Part shown: in pieces, positions 18,508 through 28,195 of the stretch
Layout: the number at the start of each line of letters is the position of its first letter
Position numbering within the stretch: position 1 is the first letter of the stretch
From: Rhodococcus sp. P-2
GTDB taxonomy: Bacteria > Actinomycetota > Actinomycetes > Mycobacteriales > Mycobacteriaceae
Length of the DNA: 64,000 nucleotides
Assembly (NCBI RefSeq): GCF_016598535.1
Contig: NZ_CP066779.1
Coordinates: forward strand, 3,904,053 to 3,968,052
Direction: 5' to 3'
Notes under the pieces: generated by a model
Told to the model about the DNA's origin: nothing
Database searches by the model: none
The model's input: only the letters and a program-made list of their open reading frames with translations
Program-made: the position numbers and the translations under genes

Positions 18508-20556
18508 TCAGGGACGCGAGTCGCGGATGCGGGTGAGTGCCTTGCGGACGACTTCGGGGTTGGTCGTCTCCCAGAACGGAGGCAGTGATGCGCGAAGGTA
18601 ACCCGCGTACCTCGCCGTGGCCAGACGCGGATCGAGCACGGCGACCACGCCCTTGTCGTCGGTGCTGCGAAGCAGACGGCCCACGCCCTGTGCCAGGAGC
18701 AGCGCCGCGTGATTGGCCGAGACGCTGAGAAAGCCGTTACCGCCATGGGATTCGATGGCTTGCTGGCGGGCCATCAGCAGTGGGTCGTCCGGGCGCGGAA
18801 ACGGAATCCGGTCCAAGATGACGAGGCTCAGCGACGGCCCCGGAACATCGACGCCCTGCCACAGGGACAACGTGCCGAACAGTGACGTGGGTTCGTCCTT
18901 GGCGAAGGCCTTGACGAGGGTGCCGGTGGCGTCGTCGCCCTGGCACAGGATCGGTGTGTCGAGGCGTTCGCGCATGGCCTCGGACGCGGCTTTGGCGGCG
19001 CGCATCGACGAGAACAGTCCGAGGGTGCGTCCGCCCGCAGCCTCGACAAGTTCGGCGATCTCGTCGAGATAGACCGGGGAGAGGCCGTCGCGGCCGGGCG
19101 TGGGCAGGTGGCGGGCAATGTAGATGATGCCGGCCTTGGCATGGTCGAACGGCGACCCGACGTCGAGCGAATTCCAGCGGAAAGCCGAAGCGTCGGAAGG
19201 GGCTTCGGTTCCGATGGCGGTACCCGAGTCGGGGCGCGCGGACGATTCGGCGGGGAGACCCCAGTTGACGGCGAGCCCGTCGAACGATCCGCCGACGGTC
19301 AGTGTCGCGGAAGTGAGAACGACGGTGGATTCGGCGAACAGTCGTGAGCGCAGCAACCCGCCGACCGAGAGCGGAGCCATCCGGACGGAGCGCCGCACCG
19401 ATCCGCGGAACTCGTCCGAGGACAGCCAGACGACGTCCGTGCGCTTGGCCGGGTCGGGTTCGTCGAAAGCAGTGAGAATGCGCACGGCGCTGTCGTGGAC
19501 GTCGTCGACGGACGAGAGCGCGGCGTTGCGGGCGGCAGCGGCTTCGGGGTCTGCGGCCGCCATACCCGGTTTGGCCGGGCCGATAGCGGTGCGCAGCGAC
19601 CAGGCCGCGTCGCGGATCGCGGCCAGTGCGGGCGCCGCCCCGTCCGGGAGGCCTTCCCATCGACCTGGCCGTAATTCTTCGAGGAGCCCCGCCCAGCCCT
19701 CGCCGGCAGCTTCGAGTCGGTCGGCGTCCTGTTCTTCGGCGATCTTGCCGCAGCGCCTGGCCGCGGCACTGATCGAGGCGGCAGTGAGATCAGCCGTGGC
19801 AACGCCGGTGACGCGGTCGACCAACTCGTGGGCCTCGTCGATCACCACGACGTCGTGGTCAGGCAGGATCTGGATGCCGGTGATGGCGTCGATGGCGAGC
19901 AGTGCGTGGTTGGTGACCACTACGTCGGCCTTCGACGCCTCGACTCGGGCACGCTCGGCGAAGCAGTCCTCACCGACCGGGCACTGGTTCTTGCCGATGC
20001 ACTCGCGGGAGGTGACGCTGACCTGCCGCCACGCCTGATCGGACACGCCCGGCACCAATTCGTCACGATCACCGGTTTCGGTGTCGGAGGACCATTCGGT
20101 GAGGCGTACGACCTCCCGGCCGAGACGCGAGACCGTGAACGGATCGAACAACTCGTCCTCGGGTGGCTGCTCGGACGCGCCGGTGTGGATCTTGTTCATG
20201 CACAGGTAGTTGTTGCGGCCCTTGAGGATTGCGAACTCGGCGCGTCGGCCGAGTGGCTTCTTCAGTGCGTCGGCGAGCCGCGGCAGATCTCGATCGACGA
20301 GCTGACGCTGAAGCGCGATGGTGGCGGTGGACACGACCACGGTGCGTCCCGATTCGACCGCGTGGCGCAGGCTCGGAACGAGGTAGGCGAGCGACTTACC
20401 GGTACCGGTGCCGGCCTGGACGGCAAGATGCTCGCCGGTGTCGATCGAGTGCGCCACGGCGGACGCCATCGTCAGCTGACTGGTTCGTTCGGCACCGCCG
20501 AGCGACCGCACCGCTGTCTGGAGCAGTTCGGGAACGTTCGGGAGTTGATCGGCCAC
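18508..20556 (-). CDS. dinG: ATP-dependent DNA helicase, DinG/XPD-like
   Basis: The product is 682 residues of superfamily 2. Walker A is AGTGTGKS (about 48-55) and the Walker B box is VVIDEAHELV (about 237-246). Four Cys at about 119, 186, 192 and 198 (NNYLCMNK, ECIGKNQCPVGEDCF) fit the XPD-type 4Fe-4S cluster. The C-terminal half carries VGRLLRSTDDKGVVAVLDPR (motif VI). It unwinds DNA 5'-3' and probably acts in repair of R-loops or G-quadruplexes. The GTG start is nine bases after the pncA stop, so it probably belongs to the pncB-pncA-dinG transcript. No LexA box is seen. Confidence 0.92.
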   Translation of the reverse strand: MADQLPNVPELLQTAVRSLGGAERTSQLTMASAVAHSIDTGEHLAVQAGTGTGKSLAYLVPSLRHAVESGRTVVVSTATIALQRQLVDRDLPRLADALKKPLGRRAEFAILKGRNNYLCMNKIHTGASEQPPEDELFDPFTVSRLGREVVRLTEWSSDTETGDRDELVPGVSDQAWRQVSVTSRECIGKNQCPVGEDCFAERARVEASKADVVVTNHALLAIDAITGIQILPDHDVVVIDEAHELVDRVTGVATADLTAASISAAARRCGKIAEEQDADRLEAAGEGWAGLLEELRPGRWEGLPDGAAPALAAIRDAAWSLRTAIGPAKPGMAAADPEAAAARNAALSSVDDVHDSAVRILTAFDEPDPAKRTDVVWLSSDEFRGSVRRSVRMAPLSVGGLLRSRLFAESTVVLTSATLTVGGSFDGLAVNWGLPAESSARPDSGTAIGTEAPSDASAFRWNSLDVGSPFDHAKAGIIYIARHLPTPGRDGLSPVYLDEIAELVEAAGGRTLGLFSSMRAAKAASEAMRERLDTPILCQGDDATGTLVKAFAKDEPTSLFGTLSLWQGVDVPGPSLSLVILDRIPFPRPDDPLLMARQQAIESHGGNGFLSVSANHAALLLAQGVGRLLRSTDDKGVVAVLDPRLATARYAGYLRASLPPFWETTNPEVVRKALTRIRDSRP

Positions 20557-20565
20557 CCACGAAGG

Positions 20566-21213
20566 TTAATGGATCCCTACGTCAGAAACGTCCACGGATG
20601 ATTCCCGGGGTAGTTCCCCGGCATTCGAGTCTTCTTCCGACGACGCCTCGTCTCGCCCGATCAGCTGCACTCCCGCCTCCTGCATCTGCACCAATGCCGA
20701 CTCGATCGTGGCGGTCGACACACCAGCGGTGAAGGGGAGAAGAACTGTAGTGGCGAACCCCGCGCGCGCGGCGTCGACGGCCGTGGCCTTGACACAGTGA
20801 TCCGTGGCGATGCCGATCACGTCGACGTCGGTGATCTCGTGGTCGCGGAGCCAGTCCTCGAGCGTCGTGCCGTCCTCGGTTACTCCCTCGAAACCGGAAT
20901 AGGCCGCGCTGTAGGCGCCCTTGGAGAAGATCGCCGAACCGGCGACAGAGGCGTCGAACGCGGGATGGAACTCGGCGCCGGCTGTCCCGACGACGCAGTG
21001 AACCGGCCAACTGTCGACGAAGTCGGGAGTCTCGGAGAAATGCGCCCCAGGGTCGATGTGAAAATCGCGAGTCGTGACTACGGCGTCGTACTCGTGGGAG
21101 TTGACGAAATCGTTGACGGCCGCTGCAACCGCAGCACCGCCGTCGACAGCGAGAGCGCCACCTTCGCAGAAATCATTTTGAACGTCGACGACGATCAGTG
21201 CTTTTGCACTCAC
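20566..21213 (-). CDS. pncA: Nicotinamidase/pyrazinamidase
   Basis: The product is 215 residues. Catalytic Asp is in LIVVDVQNDFCEGG (about residue 10). Metal and active-site residues are in RDFHIDPGAHFS, and the nucleophile Cys is in IATDHCVKATAVDA. It converts nicotinamide to nicotinate and feeds the adjacent pncB. In mycobacteria this enzyme also activates pyrazinamide. The GTG start overlaps the pncB stop (GTGA). The last 30 or so residues are an acidic tail longer than in M. tuberculosis PncA. Confidence 0.93.
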   Translation of the reverse strand: MSAKALIVVDVQNDFCEGGALAVDGGAAVAAAVNDFVNSHEYDAVVTTRDFHIDPGAHFSETPDFVDSWPVHCVVGTAGAEFHPAFDASVAGSAIFSKGAYSAAYSGFEGVTEDGTTLEDWLRDHEITDVDVIGIATDHCVKATAVDAARAGFATTVLLPFTAGVSTATIESALVQMQEAGVQLIGRDEASSEEDSNAGELPRESSVDVSDVGIH

Positions 21214-22550
21214 CGGTGCTCACCTCCGGAGAATCGAACGGGCACTGCCGAGTCTCCGCGCGAGAGCTTGAGTCCTTCCCACGGCAGGCTCACGAGCCCA
21301 GCCTTCAGAACTGCGCGGCTCTCTTCGAGCGTCGGTGCGCTCTCGACGACTTTGCCTTCGCGAACCAACGGGATCAACAATTCGGTCGCGCCGTCCGCCT
21401 CGGAAACCGGAGCGGGCGAGCCGGCGGGGTAGATGACTTCCTCGACGATCGTTCCGGTTGGACGCAGCACGCGCAGTGCCTTCTTGGCGCCGCCACGAGA
21501 TGCCTTGTTGGTGCTTCTCTTCTCGACGGCGATCCCGTCCACCTCGACCAACTTGTAGACCATGCCCGCTGTGGGCGCGCCCGATCCGGTGACCAGCGAA
21601 GTGCCGACGCCGTACGAGTCGACGGGTTCGGCCCGCAGGGCCGCGATGGCGTACTCGTCCAGGTCGCCGGAGACGACGATGCGCGTCTTGGTGGCACCGA
21701 GGTCGTCGAGTTGTTGGCGTACCTGGCGAGCCAGGACGCCGAGATCACCGGAATCGATGCGAACTCCGCCCAGTTCGGGACCGGCAACGGCGACAGCCGT
21801 TTTCACACCCTCGGTGATGTCGTAGGTGTCCACCAACAAGGTGGTGGACACGCCCAGAGCGGCGACTTGACCGCGGAATGCCGCAGCCTCGTCCGGACCG
21901 TCCTCGGTGGTGTGCAGGAGAGTGAAAGCGTGTGCACTGGTACCTGCGCTGGGTACGTCGTGACGCCGCGCGGCTTCGAGGTTGGAGGTGGCGTCGAACC
22001 CGGCGAGATAGGCGGCACGTGAAGCGGCGACGGCTGCCTGTTCGTGTGTGCGACGCGAGCCCATCTCGATCATTCGTCGGCCACCCGCTGCGCTCACCAT
22101 GCGGGCTGCGGCCGAAGCGATCGCGCTGTCGTGGTTGAGGATCGAGAGAATCAAGGTTTCGAGGATGACGCACTCGGCGAAAGTTCCGCGGACCGAGAGA
22201 ATCGGTGATCCGGGGAAGTAGAAGTCGCCCTCGCGGTAGCCGTCGATGTCACCGGAGAATCGATAGTTGCGCAGCCACTCGACCGTCGTGTCGTCAAGGA
22301 ATTTCGCAACGATCGCCAGTTCCGGTTCACCGAACCGGAACTGCTCGAGTGCGTCGAGCAGGCGTTCGGTACCGGCGACGACGCCGTAGCGACGACCGTC
22401 GGGCAGCCGCCGTGCGAATACCTCGAAACTGCAGTTACGGAAGGCAGATCCGTCGGCGAGAGCCGCCGAGAGCATGGTCAGTTCGTACTGATCGGTGAGC
22501 AGTGCGGTGCTGGCACCGGCGTCGCGGATGTCAGAAATTTGCGTAGGCAC
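21210..22550 (-). CDS. pncB: Nicotinate phosphoribosyltransferase
   Basis: The product is 446 residues. It begins [20 protein letters not shown], typical of the NAPRTase family, and carries [25 protein letters not shown] and [15 protein letters not shown]. It joins nicotinate with PRPP to give nicotinate mononucleotide for NAD. I chose GTG 22550 (VPTQISDI); a GTG two codons upstream is possible and longer extensions run into the clpS promoter. It is translationally coupled to pncA, so this is a compact salvage pair matching Rv1330c plus an inserted pncA. Confidence 0.92.
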   Translation of the reverse strand: MPTQISDIRDAGASTALLTDQYELTMLSAALADGSAFRNCSFEVFARRLPDGRRYGVVAGTERLLDALEQFRFGEPELAIVAKFLDDTTVEWLRNYRFSGDIDGYREGDFYFPGSPILSVRGTFAECVILETLILSILNHDSAIASAAARMVSAAGGRRMIEMGSRRTHEQAAVAASRAAYLAGFDATSNLEAARRHDVPSAGTSAHAFTLLHTTEDGPDEAAAFRGQVAALGVSTTLLVDTYDITEGVKTAVAVAGPELGGVRIDSGDLGVLARQVRQQLDDLGATKTRIVVSGDLDEYAIAALRAEPVDSYGVGTSLVTGSGAPTAGMVYKLVEVDGIAVEKRSTNKASRGGAKKALRVLRPTGTIVEEVIYPAGSPAPVSEADGATELLIPLVREGKVVESAPTLEESRAVLKAGLVSLPWEGLKLSRGDSAVPVRFSGGEHR

Positions 22551-22620
22551 GCACACAACTCTATGCGCGAGACGACGTGGGTGGGTGTTGTCGCCTCTCG
22601 TCGCGCCGTACCCTGGATAC

Positions 22621-22983
22621 ATGGTTTTCGGCGGCGCGACCGTGTCCGGCACTTACTCGGCGAACGTAACGATGAGAGGCGCTACGGCTTCCTCTCCTCA
22701 AGCCACGCCCGAGCAGTCGGAGGCTGTGGCGACCATCGAAGCCGCCGATCGGCCCTGGGTGACCATCGTCTGGGACGACCCGGTCAATCTCATGCACTAC
22801 GTGACCTACGTGTTCCAGAAGTTGTTCGGTTACAGCAAAGCCAAGGCCACCGACCTGATGATGCAGGTCCATTCGGAGGGCAAGGCCGTGGTCTCGAGCG
22901 GATCGCGCGACAAGATGGAGGCCGATGTCCGTCGCCTCCACGCGGCCGGTCTCTGGGCCACGATGCAACGCGACGACACCTGA
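22621..22983 (+). CDS. clpS: ATP-dependent Clp protease adaptor ClpS
   Basis: The product is 120 residues. The ClpS core [20 protein letters not shown] contains the Asp-Asp-Pro and Met region that binds N-degrons, and [16 protein letters not shown] follows. It delivers N-end-rule substrates to ClpC or ClpA. ATG 22621 is preceded by TACCCT then six bases, which fits a leaderless transcript. ATG 22672 would give a 103-residue protein closer to other ClpS but has no visible ribosome-binding site. It is divergent from pncB, as in Rv1330c/Rv1331. Confidence 0.88.
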   Translation: MVFGGATVSGTYSANVTMRGATASSPQATPEQSEAVATIEAADRPWVTIVWDDPVNLMHYVTYVFQKLFGYSKAKATDLMMQVHSEGKAVVSSGSRDKMEADVRRLHAAGLWATMQRDDT

Positions 22984-23038
22984 GAAAAGCCCTTTTCGAC
23001 CGATTTGTTCGCCTAACTCGTAGACGGGAGTCCGACGC

Positions 23039-23629
23039 GTGCGGACGTGGAGTAGGAAGAGTTCACTTGGCGGAGTCAAGTTCAAGTCCGAGATGGACGG
23101 CCACGAGGCGGCAGTTCTGCGCTCGCTCGTGGAGTCGGTGACCGGGCTTCTCGACGAGCGTGCGTCTTCGGCGCCGCAGGACGAGCTCGCCGCGCTGACG
23201 GGCCTTCGCACCGGAAATTCGGAGACCCCGGACAATCCGGTGTTGGCACGTTTGCTTCCCGACTTCCAGCGCACCGATCCGGACAAGGTCGCTCCGGACA
23301 GTGACGATCTCGACGACGCGGGTGCCAATGTCAACGGTGCGCTGCGAAGTTTGCACGAGCCCGAGATCATCGACGCCAAACGTGAGTCCGCTCGAATGCT
23401 GTTGGCTTCGCTTCCCGAGGCAGGCGGCAAGGTCGTTCTCACGCAGGAACAGGCCGACGCCTGGCTGTCCTCGCTCAACGACGTCCGTCTCGCGCTCGGC
23501 ACCAATCTCGGCATCGACGCCGACACCCCGGAGAGCCTCGAACCCGACGACCCGCGAGCCCCGCATCTCGACGTCTATCACTGGTTGACGTGGATGCAGG
23601 ACTCCCTCGTCCAGGCGCTCATGCCATGA
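23039..23629 (+). CDS. DUF2017 family protein
   Basis: The product is 196 residues, matching M. tuberculosis Rv1332 by position and DUF2017 pattern: MRTWSRKSSLGGVKFK, then acidic helices, ending YHWLTWMQDSLVQALMP. GTG 23039 is used. It lies between clpS and the P1 peptidase, to which it is coupled by ATGA overlap, so the three may be cotranscribed. Function unknown; a link to regulated proteolysis is only suggested by the neighbours. Confidence 0.82.
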   Translation: MRTWSRKSSLGGVKFKSEMDGHEAAVLRSLVESVTGLLDERASSAPQDELAALTGLRTGNSETPDNPVLARLLPDFQRTDPDKVAPDSDDLDDAGANVNGALRSLHEPEIIDAKRESARMLLASLPEAGGKVVLTQEQADAWLSSLNDVRLALGTNLGIDADTPESLEPDDPRAPHLDVYHWLTWMQDSLVQALMP

Positions 23630-24693
23630 CCACGACGCGGACCGGGCCCACTGATTCACTGACAGATGTCGCCGGCCTCGCAGTCGGCCATCACCACAAA
23701 CTCGACGAGGGCGCCACACTCGGAAGCGGCGCGGCCACCGGCTGCACGGTCGTGCTCGCGTCGGCCGGTGTGGTGGCGGGGGTCGATGTCCGCGGCGGCG
23801 GTCCGGGTACCCGCGAGACCGACCTGCTCGACCCGAGCCATTCGGTTCAGCAGGTCAATGCCGTGCTGTTGACCGGCGGCAGTGCATACGGACTTGCCGC
23901 GGCTGACGGAGTGATGCGCTGGCTCGAGGAACACGATCACGGGATCGCGATGGGGGCTCCTGGTCAGGTCGTACCGATCGTGCCCGGCGCCGTGATCTTC
24001 GATCTGCCGGTTGGCGACTGGAACGTTCGTCCGACCGGAGACTTCGGATTCCTCGCTGCCGACACCGCTTCGCGCGAATTCGCCACGGGCACGGTCGGCG
24101 CCGGGGTAGGTGCCAGAGCCGGAGCGCTCAAAGGCGGCGTGGGAACGGCCAGCGTCGTGATCGCCGACGGCCCCGCCGAGGGGACGACGGTCTCCGCCTT
24201 GATCGTGGCCAATCCGGTGGGTTCGGTCTTCGATCCGCGAACAGGTTTGCCGTGGGGCGTCGGCTCGGACGGCGCGGAATCTTTCGGACTCAGGCCTCCC
24301 GACGCGTCCGAACTCGCGGCAGCCAACGCCGTCGCGGCCAAGGGAACCGTCCTCAACACCACGATCGGTGTGGTCGCCACCGACGCCGCCCTGACCAAAG
24401 CCGGGTGCCGACGCGTCGCTGTCGCAGGTCACGACGGTCTGGCTCGTGCGATTCGGCCCGCACATTCGCCGCTCGACGGCGACACGATCTTCGCCCTCGC
24501 TACCGGTGATCACAAGCCGAATTCGGAGATCGCGGTTCCGGCCGCCTTCCCGAACGATCTGCCCGTACTCGACGCGGTGTGCGCAGCTTCGGCGCAGGTG
24601 GTCGAACGTGCGATCGTCACAGCGATTCTGGACGCCACGTCGGTGGCCGGAATCCCGAGCTACCGCGAACTCTTCCCGTCCGCATTTCTCTAG
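23626..24693 (+). CDS. P1 family self-processing aminopeptidase/hydrolase
   Basis: The product is 355 residues. It carries LTDVAGLAVGHH, LTGGSAYGLAAADGVMRW and the autocleavage region TVLNTTIGVVATDAALTKAG, where DmpA/NylC-type enzymes cut before the nucleophile Thr. The precursor should mature into alpha and beta chains. The family includes beta-peptidyl aminopeptidases and nylon-oligomer hydrolases; the physiological substrate is unknown. It matches Rv1333. The start overlaps the DUF2017 stop (ATGA). Confidence 0.88.
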   Translation: MTTTRTGPTDSLTDVAGLAVGHHHKLDEGATLGSGAATGCTVVLASAGVVAGVDVRGGGPGTRETDLLDPSHSVQQVNAVLLTGGSAYGLAAADGVMRWLEEHDHGIAMGAPGQVVPIVPGAVIFDLPVGDWNVRPTGDFGFLAADTASREFATGTVGAGVGARAGALKGGVGTASVVIADGPAEGTTVSALIVANPVGSVFDPRTGLPWGVGSDGAESFGLRPPDASELAAANAVAAKGTVLNTTIGVVATDAALTKAGCRRVAVAGHDGLARAIRPAHSPLDGDTIFALATGDHKPNSEIAVPAAFPNDLPVLDAVCAASAQVVERAIVTAILDATSVAGIPSYRELFPSAFL

Positions 24694-24786
24694 GCAGCAC
24701 TCCTGGTGTCGGCGGTAATCTCGAATTGAGCCTGGTCGCCAGTGAGCGAATCAGAAAAACCGGATCGACGGTGGAGGACGCACACG

Positions 24787-25446
24787 ATGACGATGGATTT
24801 CAACAATCCGGACTTCGGCACCCGGACGCCGGCACCGAAATCCGGTCCGCCCTCGGTGTGGAAGCAGTCGGCCGTATTGGTGGGCGGCTTCGCGATCCTG
24901 CTCTACGTGATCGAGATCGTGGATGTCATCTCCGGTCAGAATGTTCAGAATGCCGGCGTCACCCCGCGCACGCTCGACGGTCTGTGGGGAATCCTGTTCG
25001 CCCCGGTACTTCACGACGACTGGGGCCACCTGATCGCCAACACCATTCCGGTGCTGATTCTCGGATACCTCGTGCTGGTGACGGGAATCGCGCGCGGACT
25101 CGCGGCGACCGGCATCATCTGGGTGATCGGCGGTGTCGGGACCTGGTTGTTCGCCGGCTCGAACTCGAAGCACGTGGGTGCGTCCGTGCTGATCTTCGGC
25201 TGGGTCACCTACCTGCTGGTGCGCGGGTTCTTCACGCGCAGCTTCACCCAGATCCTGATCGGCGTTGCTGTTTTCGTCGTGTACGGCGGAGTGCTGTGGG
25301 GCGTACTGCCGAGCGATCCACGGGTTTCCTGGCAAGGACATCTGTTCGGAGCGATCGGCGGCGTGGTGGCCGCGTGGGCGCTGACGTCGGGGGAGAGGGC
25401 CAAGCGCGCAGGGTCGACGCCGGCCGTTCGACCACCGAGTTTCTGA
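24787..25446 (+). CDS. Rhomboid family intramembrane serine protease
   Basis: The product is 219 residues with about six membrane segments. Catalytic Ser lies in KHVGASVLIFG, catalytic His in SWQGHLFGAIGG, and the helix-2 HLIANTIPVLI holds the conserved His and Asn. It cleaves membrane-embedded substrates; natural targets in Mycobacteriales are not settled. It matches Rv1337 by position. I chose ATG 24787 with GGAGG nine bases upstream; a GTG at 24742 would add 15 charged residues. Confidence 0.87.
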   Translation: MTMDFNNPDFGTRTPAPKSGPPSVWKQSAVLVGGFAILLYVIEIVDVISGQNVQNAGVTPRTLDGLWGILFAPVLHDDWGHLIANTIPVLILGYLVLVTGIARGLAATGIIWVIGGVGTWLFAGSNSKHVGASVLIFGWVTYLLVRGFFTRSFTQILIGVAVFVVYGGVLWGVLPSDPRVSWQGHLFGAIGGVVAAWALTSGERAKRAGSTPAVRPPSF

Positions 25447-25534
25447 ACGGACGTGGGTCACACCCTCACTGCGGTGTGACTTCGACGCGCCAAAACCACC
25501 AAGAGCTTTTTCCCAGACGGGTAGACGTGGCAGC

Positions 25535-26302
25535 ATGACCGGTATGCGCATGACCGTCCTGGGGTGTTCCGGCAGCGTCACGGGTCCGGATTCACCGGCT
25601 TCGGGATACCTGCTCACGGCACCGGGAACTCCGCCGCTCGTGATCGACTTCGGCCCGGGAGTTCTTGGGGCGTTGCAGCGATACGCCGATCCGGGCGAGG
25701 TGACGATCCTGCTTTCGCACCTTCATGCGGACCACTGTCTGGACATGCCCGGCCTGCTCGTCTGGCGTCGCTATCACCCCAACCCGCCGGTCGGACGGGC
25801 TCTGGTTTACGGCCCCACCGACACCGCGTGCCGCATCGGAGTGTCCTCCGCCGAGTGCGCCGGCGAGATGGACGACATCTCCGACACCATCGACGTCCGG
25901 CTCTGGGCCGAGAACGATCCGGTGACGTTCGGAGAACTGAGCGTCGTCGCCCGTCGGATGAATCATCCACCCGAGGCTTATGGATTCCGGATCACCGGCG
26001 CCGACGGCCGCGTGCTCGTCTATACAGGCGACACCGGTATGTGCGACAACGTCGTCGAACTCGCGCGTGGTGCAGACGTGTTGCTCTCCGAAGCGTCGTG
26101 GACCGACAGCCCCGATCGACCTGAGGGAGTCCATCTCTCCGGCAAGGAAGCCGGCCGTGTGGCTGCGCTCGCCGGCGTCAAGGAACTTCTCCTCACCCAC
26201 ATCCCGCCGTGGACATCGCGTGAAGACGTGATCGCCGAAGCGAAATCCGAATTCTCCGGACCGGTTCATGCCGTCTCCGCCGGAAGTGTCTACGACATCT
26301 GA
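25535..26302 (+). CDS. Metallo-beta-lactamase-fold phosphodiesterase (Rv1339-like)
   Basis: The product is 255 residues. The zinc-binding [13 protein letters not shown] (about 65-77) and later [10 protein letters not shown] and [20 protein letters not shown] match M. tuberculosis Rv1339 almost throughout. Rv1339 has been described as an atypical class II cyclic-nucleotide phosphodiesterase; the same role is inferred here, with RNase Z-like activity as the alternative. ATG 25535 or 25544 can serve as start. Confidence 0.87.
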   Translation: MTGMRMTVLGCSGSVTGPDSPASGYLLTAPGTPPLVIDFGPGVLGALQRYADPGEVTILLSHLHADHCLDMPGLLVWRRYHPNPPVGRALVYGPTDTACRIGVSSAECAGEMDDISDTIDVRLWAENDPVTFGELSVVARRMNHPPEAYGFRITGADGRVLVYTGDTGMCDNVVELARGADVLLSEASWTDSPDRPEGVHLSGKEAGRVAALAGVKELLLTHIPPWTSREDVIAEAKSEFSGPVHAVSAGSVYDI

Positions 26303-26354
26303 TTCCCCTCACATTCGATGCAGCGCCGACCGGGCGACCGCTAGGCTCACGAAG

Positions 26355-27140
26355 GTGACTACACGAGAAGACGGTAGGGCGGACGACGAGCTCCGCACGG
26401 TCAAGATCACCCGCGGGTTCACCAGTCATCCGGCCGGATCCGTTCTGGTCGAGTTCGGGAACACACGCGTCATGTGCACGGCCAGTGTCGAAGAAGGTGT
26501 ACCCCGCTGGCGCAAGGGCTCCGGCTTGGGTTGGCTGACAGCCGAATACGCGATGCTTCCGGCCGCCACGCACACACGCAGTGGCCGCGAATCGGTCAAG
26601 GGCAAGGTCGGCGGACGCACGCAGGAGATCAGTCGACTCATCGGCCGGTCACTTCGGGCGTGCATCGATCTCGCGGCAATCGGTGAGAACACCATCGCCC
26701 TCGACTGTGATGTCCTCCAAGCCGACGGTGGCACTCGCACCGCGGCAGTGACGGGGGCATACGTAGCCCTGGTCGACGCCGTGACGTACCTGCGCGCAGC
26801 CGACCTGCTTTCCGACCCACAGCCCATCTCGTGTGGCATAGCGGCCGTCAGCGTCGGCGTCGTGGACGGACGAGTTCGTCTCGACCTTCCGTACGAAGAG
26901 GATTCGCGTGCCGAGGTCGACATGAATGTCGTGGCCACCGATACCGGCACGCTGGTGGAAATTCAAGGAACCGGTGAGGGCGCCACCTTCCCGCGCTCGA
27001 CGCTGGACAAGCTGCTCGACTCCGCTCTGGCGGGTTGTGAGCAACTTTTCGAGATACAGCGTCAGGCGTTGGCCGAGCCGTATCCCGGGGTGCTCCCCGA
27101 ACCGAAGAATCCGGAACCCAAGAAGAAGTTCGGTGCCTGA
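26355..27140 (+). CDS. rph: Ribonuclease PH
   Basis: The product is 261 residues. It shows [35 protein letters not shown] and [20 protein letters not shown], all conserved RNase PH motifs (the last contains the catalytic Asp region). It trims tRNA 3' ends by phosphorolysis. The GTG at 26355 lies seven bases after TAGGCT, a possible -10, suggesting a leaderless transcript; the longer open frame upstream overlaps the phosphodiesterase gene and is rejected. It is followed at once by rdgB, as in Rv1340-Rv1341. Confidence 0.95.
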   Translation: MTTREDGRADDELRTVKITRGFTSHPAGSVLVEFGNTRVMCTASVEEGVPRWRKGSGLGWLTAEYAMLPAATHTRSGRESVKGKVGGRTQEISRLIGRSLRACIDLAAIGENTIALDCDVLQADGGTRTAAVTGAYVALVDAVTYLRAADLLSDPQPISCGIAAVSVGVVDGRVRLDLPYEEDSRAEVDMNVVATDTGTLVEIQGTGEGATFPRSTLDKLLDSALAGCEQLFEIQRQALAEPYPGVLPEPKNPEPKKKFGA

Positions 27141-27143
27141 GCT

Positions 27144-27752
27144 GTGAGCGTACGAGTATTGGTTGCCAGCCGAAATGCCAAGAAACTGAAGGAACTTCAT
27201 CGAGTTCTCGACGCCGCCGGAGTCAACGGAATCGAACTGGTCGGGCTCGACGAGGTTCCGCCGTTCCCCGAAGCCCCCGAGACCGGAGCGACGTTCGAGG
27301 AGAATGCGCTCGCCAAAGCCCGTGACGGGGCCGCTGCAACCGGAATGGCTTGCATCGCAGATGATTCCGGTGTCGAGATCGATGCACTCAACGGTATGCC
27401 GGGTGTGCTGTCCGCGCGGTGGTCGGGCACTCACGGGAACGACGGCGCGAACACCGCTCTGGTACTGGCTCAGCTGGGGGACGTGCCCGACGAGCGGCGG
27501 GGCGCGGCATTCGTCTCCGCCTGTGCACTGGTGATCCCCGGCGGCGACGAGACTGTCGTGCGCGGCGAATGGCGCGGGGTGATCGGCCGAGAACCGGCCG
27601 GCGACGGCGGATTCGGATACGACCCCATCTTCCGTCCGGACGGCGACACCCGCTCGGCCGCAGAACTCACCCCGGCCGAAAAGGATGCGGCGTCACATCG
27701 AGGGCGCGCGCTCGTACAGCTCGTTCCGGCATTGGCCGCACTGGCCGGCTGA
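27144..27752 (+). CDS. rdgB: RdgB/HAM1 non-canonical purine NTP pyrophosphatase
   Basis: The product is 202 residues. VRVLVASRNAKKLKELHRVL, TFEENALAKARDGA, CIADDSGVEIDALNGMPGVL and GGFGYDPIF are the standard family motifs. It hydrolyses dITP, XTP and ITP to keep them out of nucleic acids. The GTG start is three bases after the rph stop, so the two genes share an operon, and a strong terminator follows. Confidence 0.95.
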   Translation: MSVRVLVASRNAKKLKELHRVLDAAGVNGIELVGLDEVPPFPEAPETGATFEENALAKARDGAAATGMACIADDSGVEIDALNGMPGVLSARWSGTHGNDGANTALVLAQLGDVPDERRGAAFVSACALVIPGGDETVVRGEWRGVIGREPAGDGGFGYDPIFRPDGDTRSAAELTPAEKDAASHRGRALVQLVPALAALAG

Positions 27753-27760
27753 ACCGAATC

Positions 27761-27808
27761 CGAAAAGTAGAGCCCTGAACGCGTCTGCGTTCAGGGCTCT
27801 ACTTTTCG
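27761..27808. terminator. Strong bidirectional intrinsic terminator
   Basis: A 22-bp perfect stem (27761-27782 with 27787-27808) encloses loop GTCT. The stem includes AGAGCCCTGAACGC and its complement, with A- and T-runs at the base on both strands. It separates rdgB from the convergent DUF3817 gene. Confidence 0.93.
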
Positions 27809-27814
27809 ACACTC

Positions 27815-28195
27815 TCAGAGCTGATAAGCCTGCTTCACCTGGGCGGTTCGCTTGTGCTCGAACACGAACGACAGGAAGGGGATCGTGCCGGCGAGCGCAG
27901 TGGCAACCGTCGTCCCGGGCTTCCACCGGGCCTTGATCGCCAAGTCGATCGTGAACACGAGGTAGAGCATGTAGAACAGGCCGTGGATCTGACCGATGTA
28001 GAACAACCACGACGGTGCGTCCGCGGAATTGTCGAGAATCAGGTACTTGTAGACCATCTCACCGGTCAGGAACAGCAGCCAGAGGCCGGTGATCCAGGCG
28101 AGGACGCGGTATCGGACCAGCGCCGACGCAACCTTCTTCTGTTTTTCTGCGTTGACTGCGGGGGTAGCGATGCTCGCTTCCGAACCGGTACTCAC
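27815..28195 (-). CDS. DUF3817 membrane protein (Rv1342c-like)
   Basis: The product is 126 residues with three membrane segments: VLAWITGLWLLFLTGEMV, WLFYIGQIHGLFYMLYLVF and TVATALAGTIPFLSFVF. The HGLFYMLYL segment is the DUF3817 signature. The GTG start overlaps the stop of the upstream gene (GTGA). The position next to rdgB matches Rv1342c. Function unknown. Confidence 0.85.
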   Translation of the reverse strand: MSTGSEASIATPAVNAEKQKKVASALVRYRVLAWITGLWLLFLTGEMVYKYLILDNSADAPSWLFYIGQIHGLFYMLYLVFTIDLAIKARWKPGTTVATALAGTIPFLSFVFEHKRTAQVKQAYQL

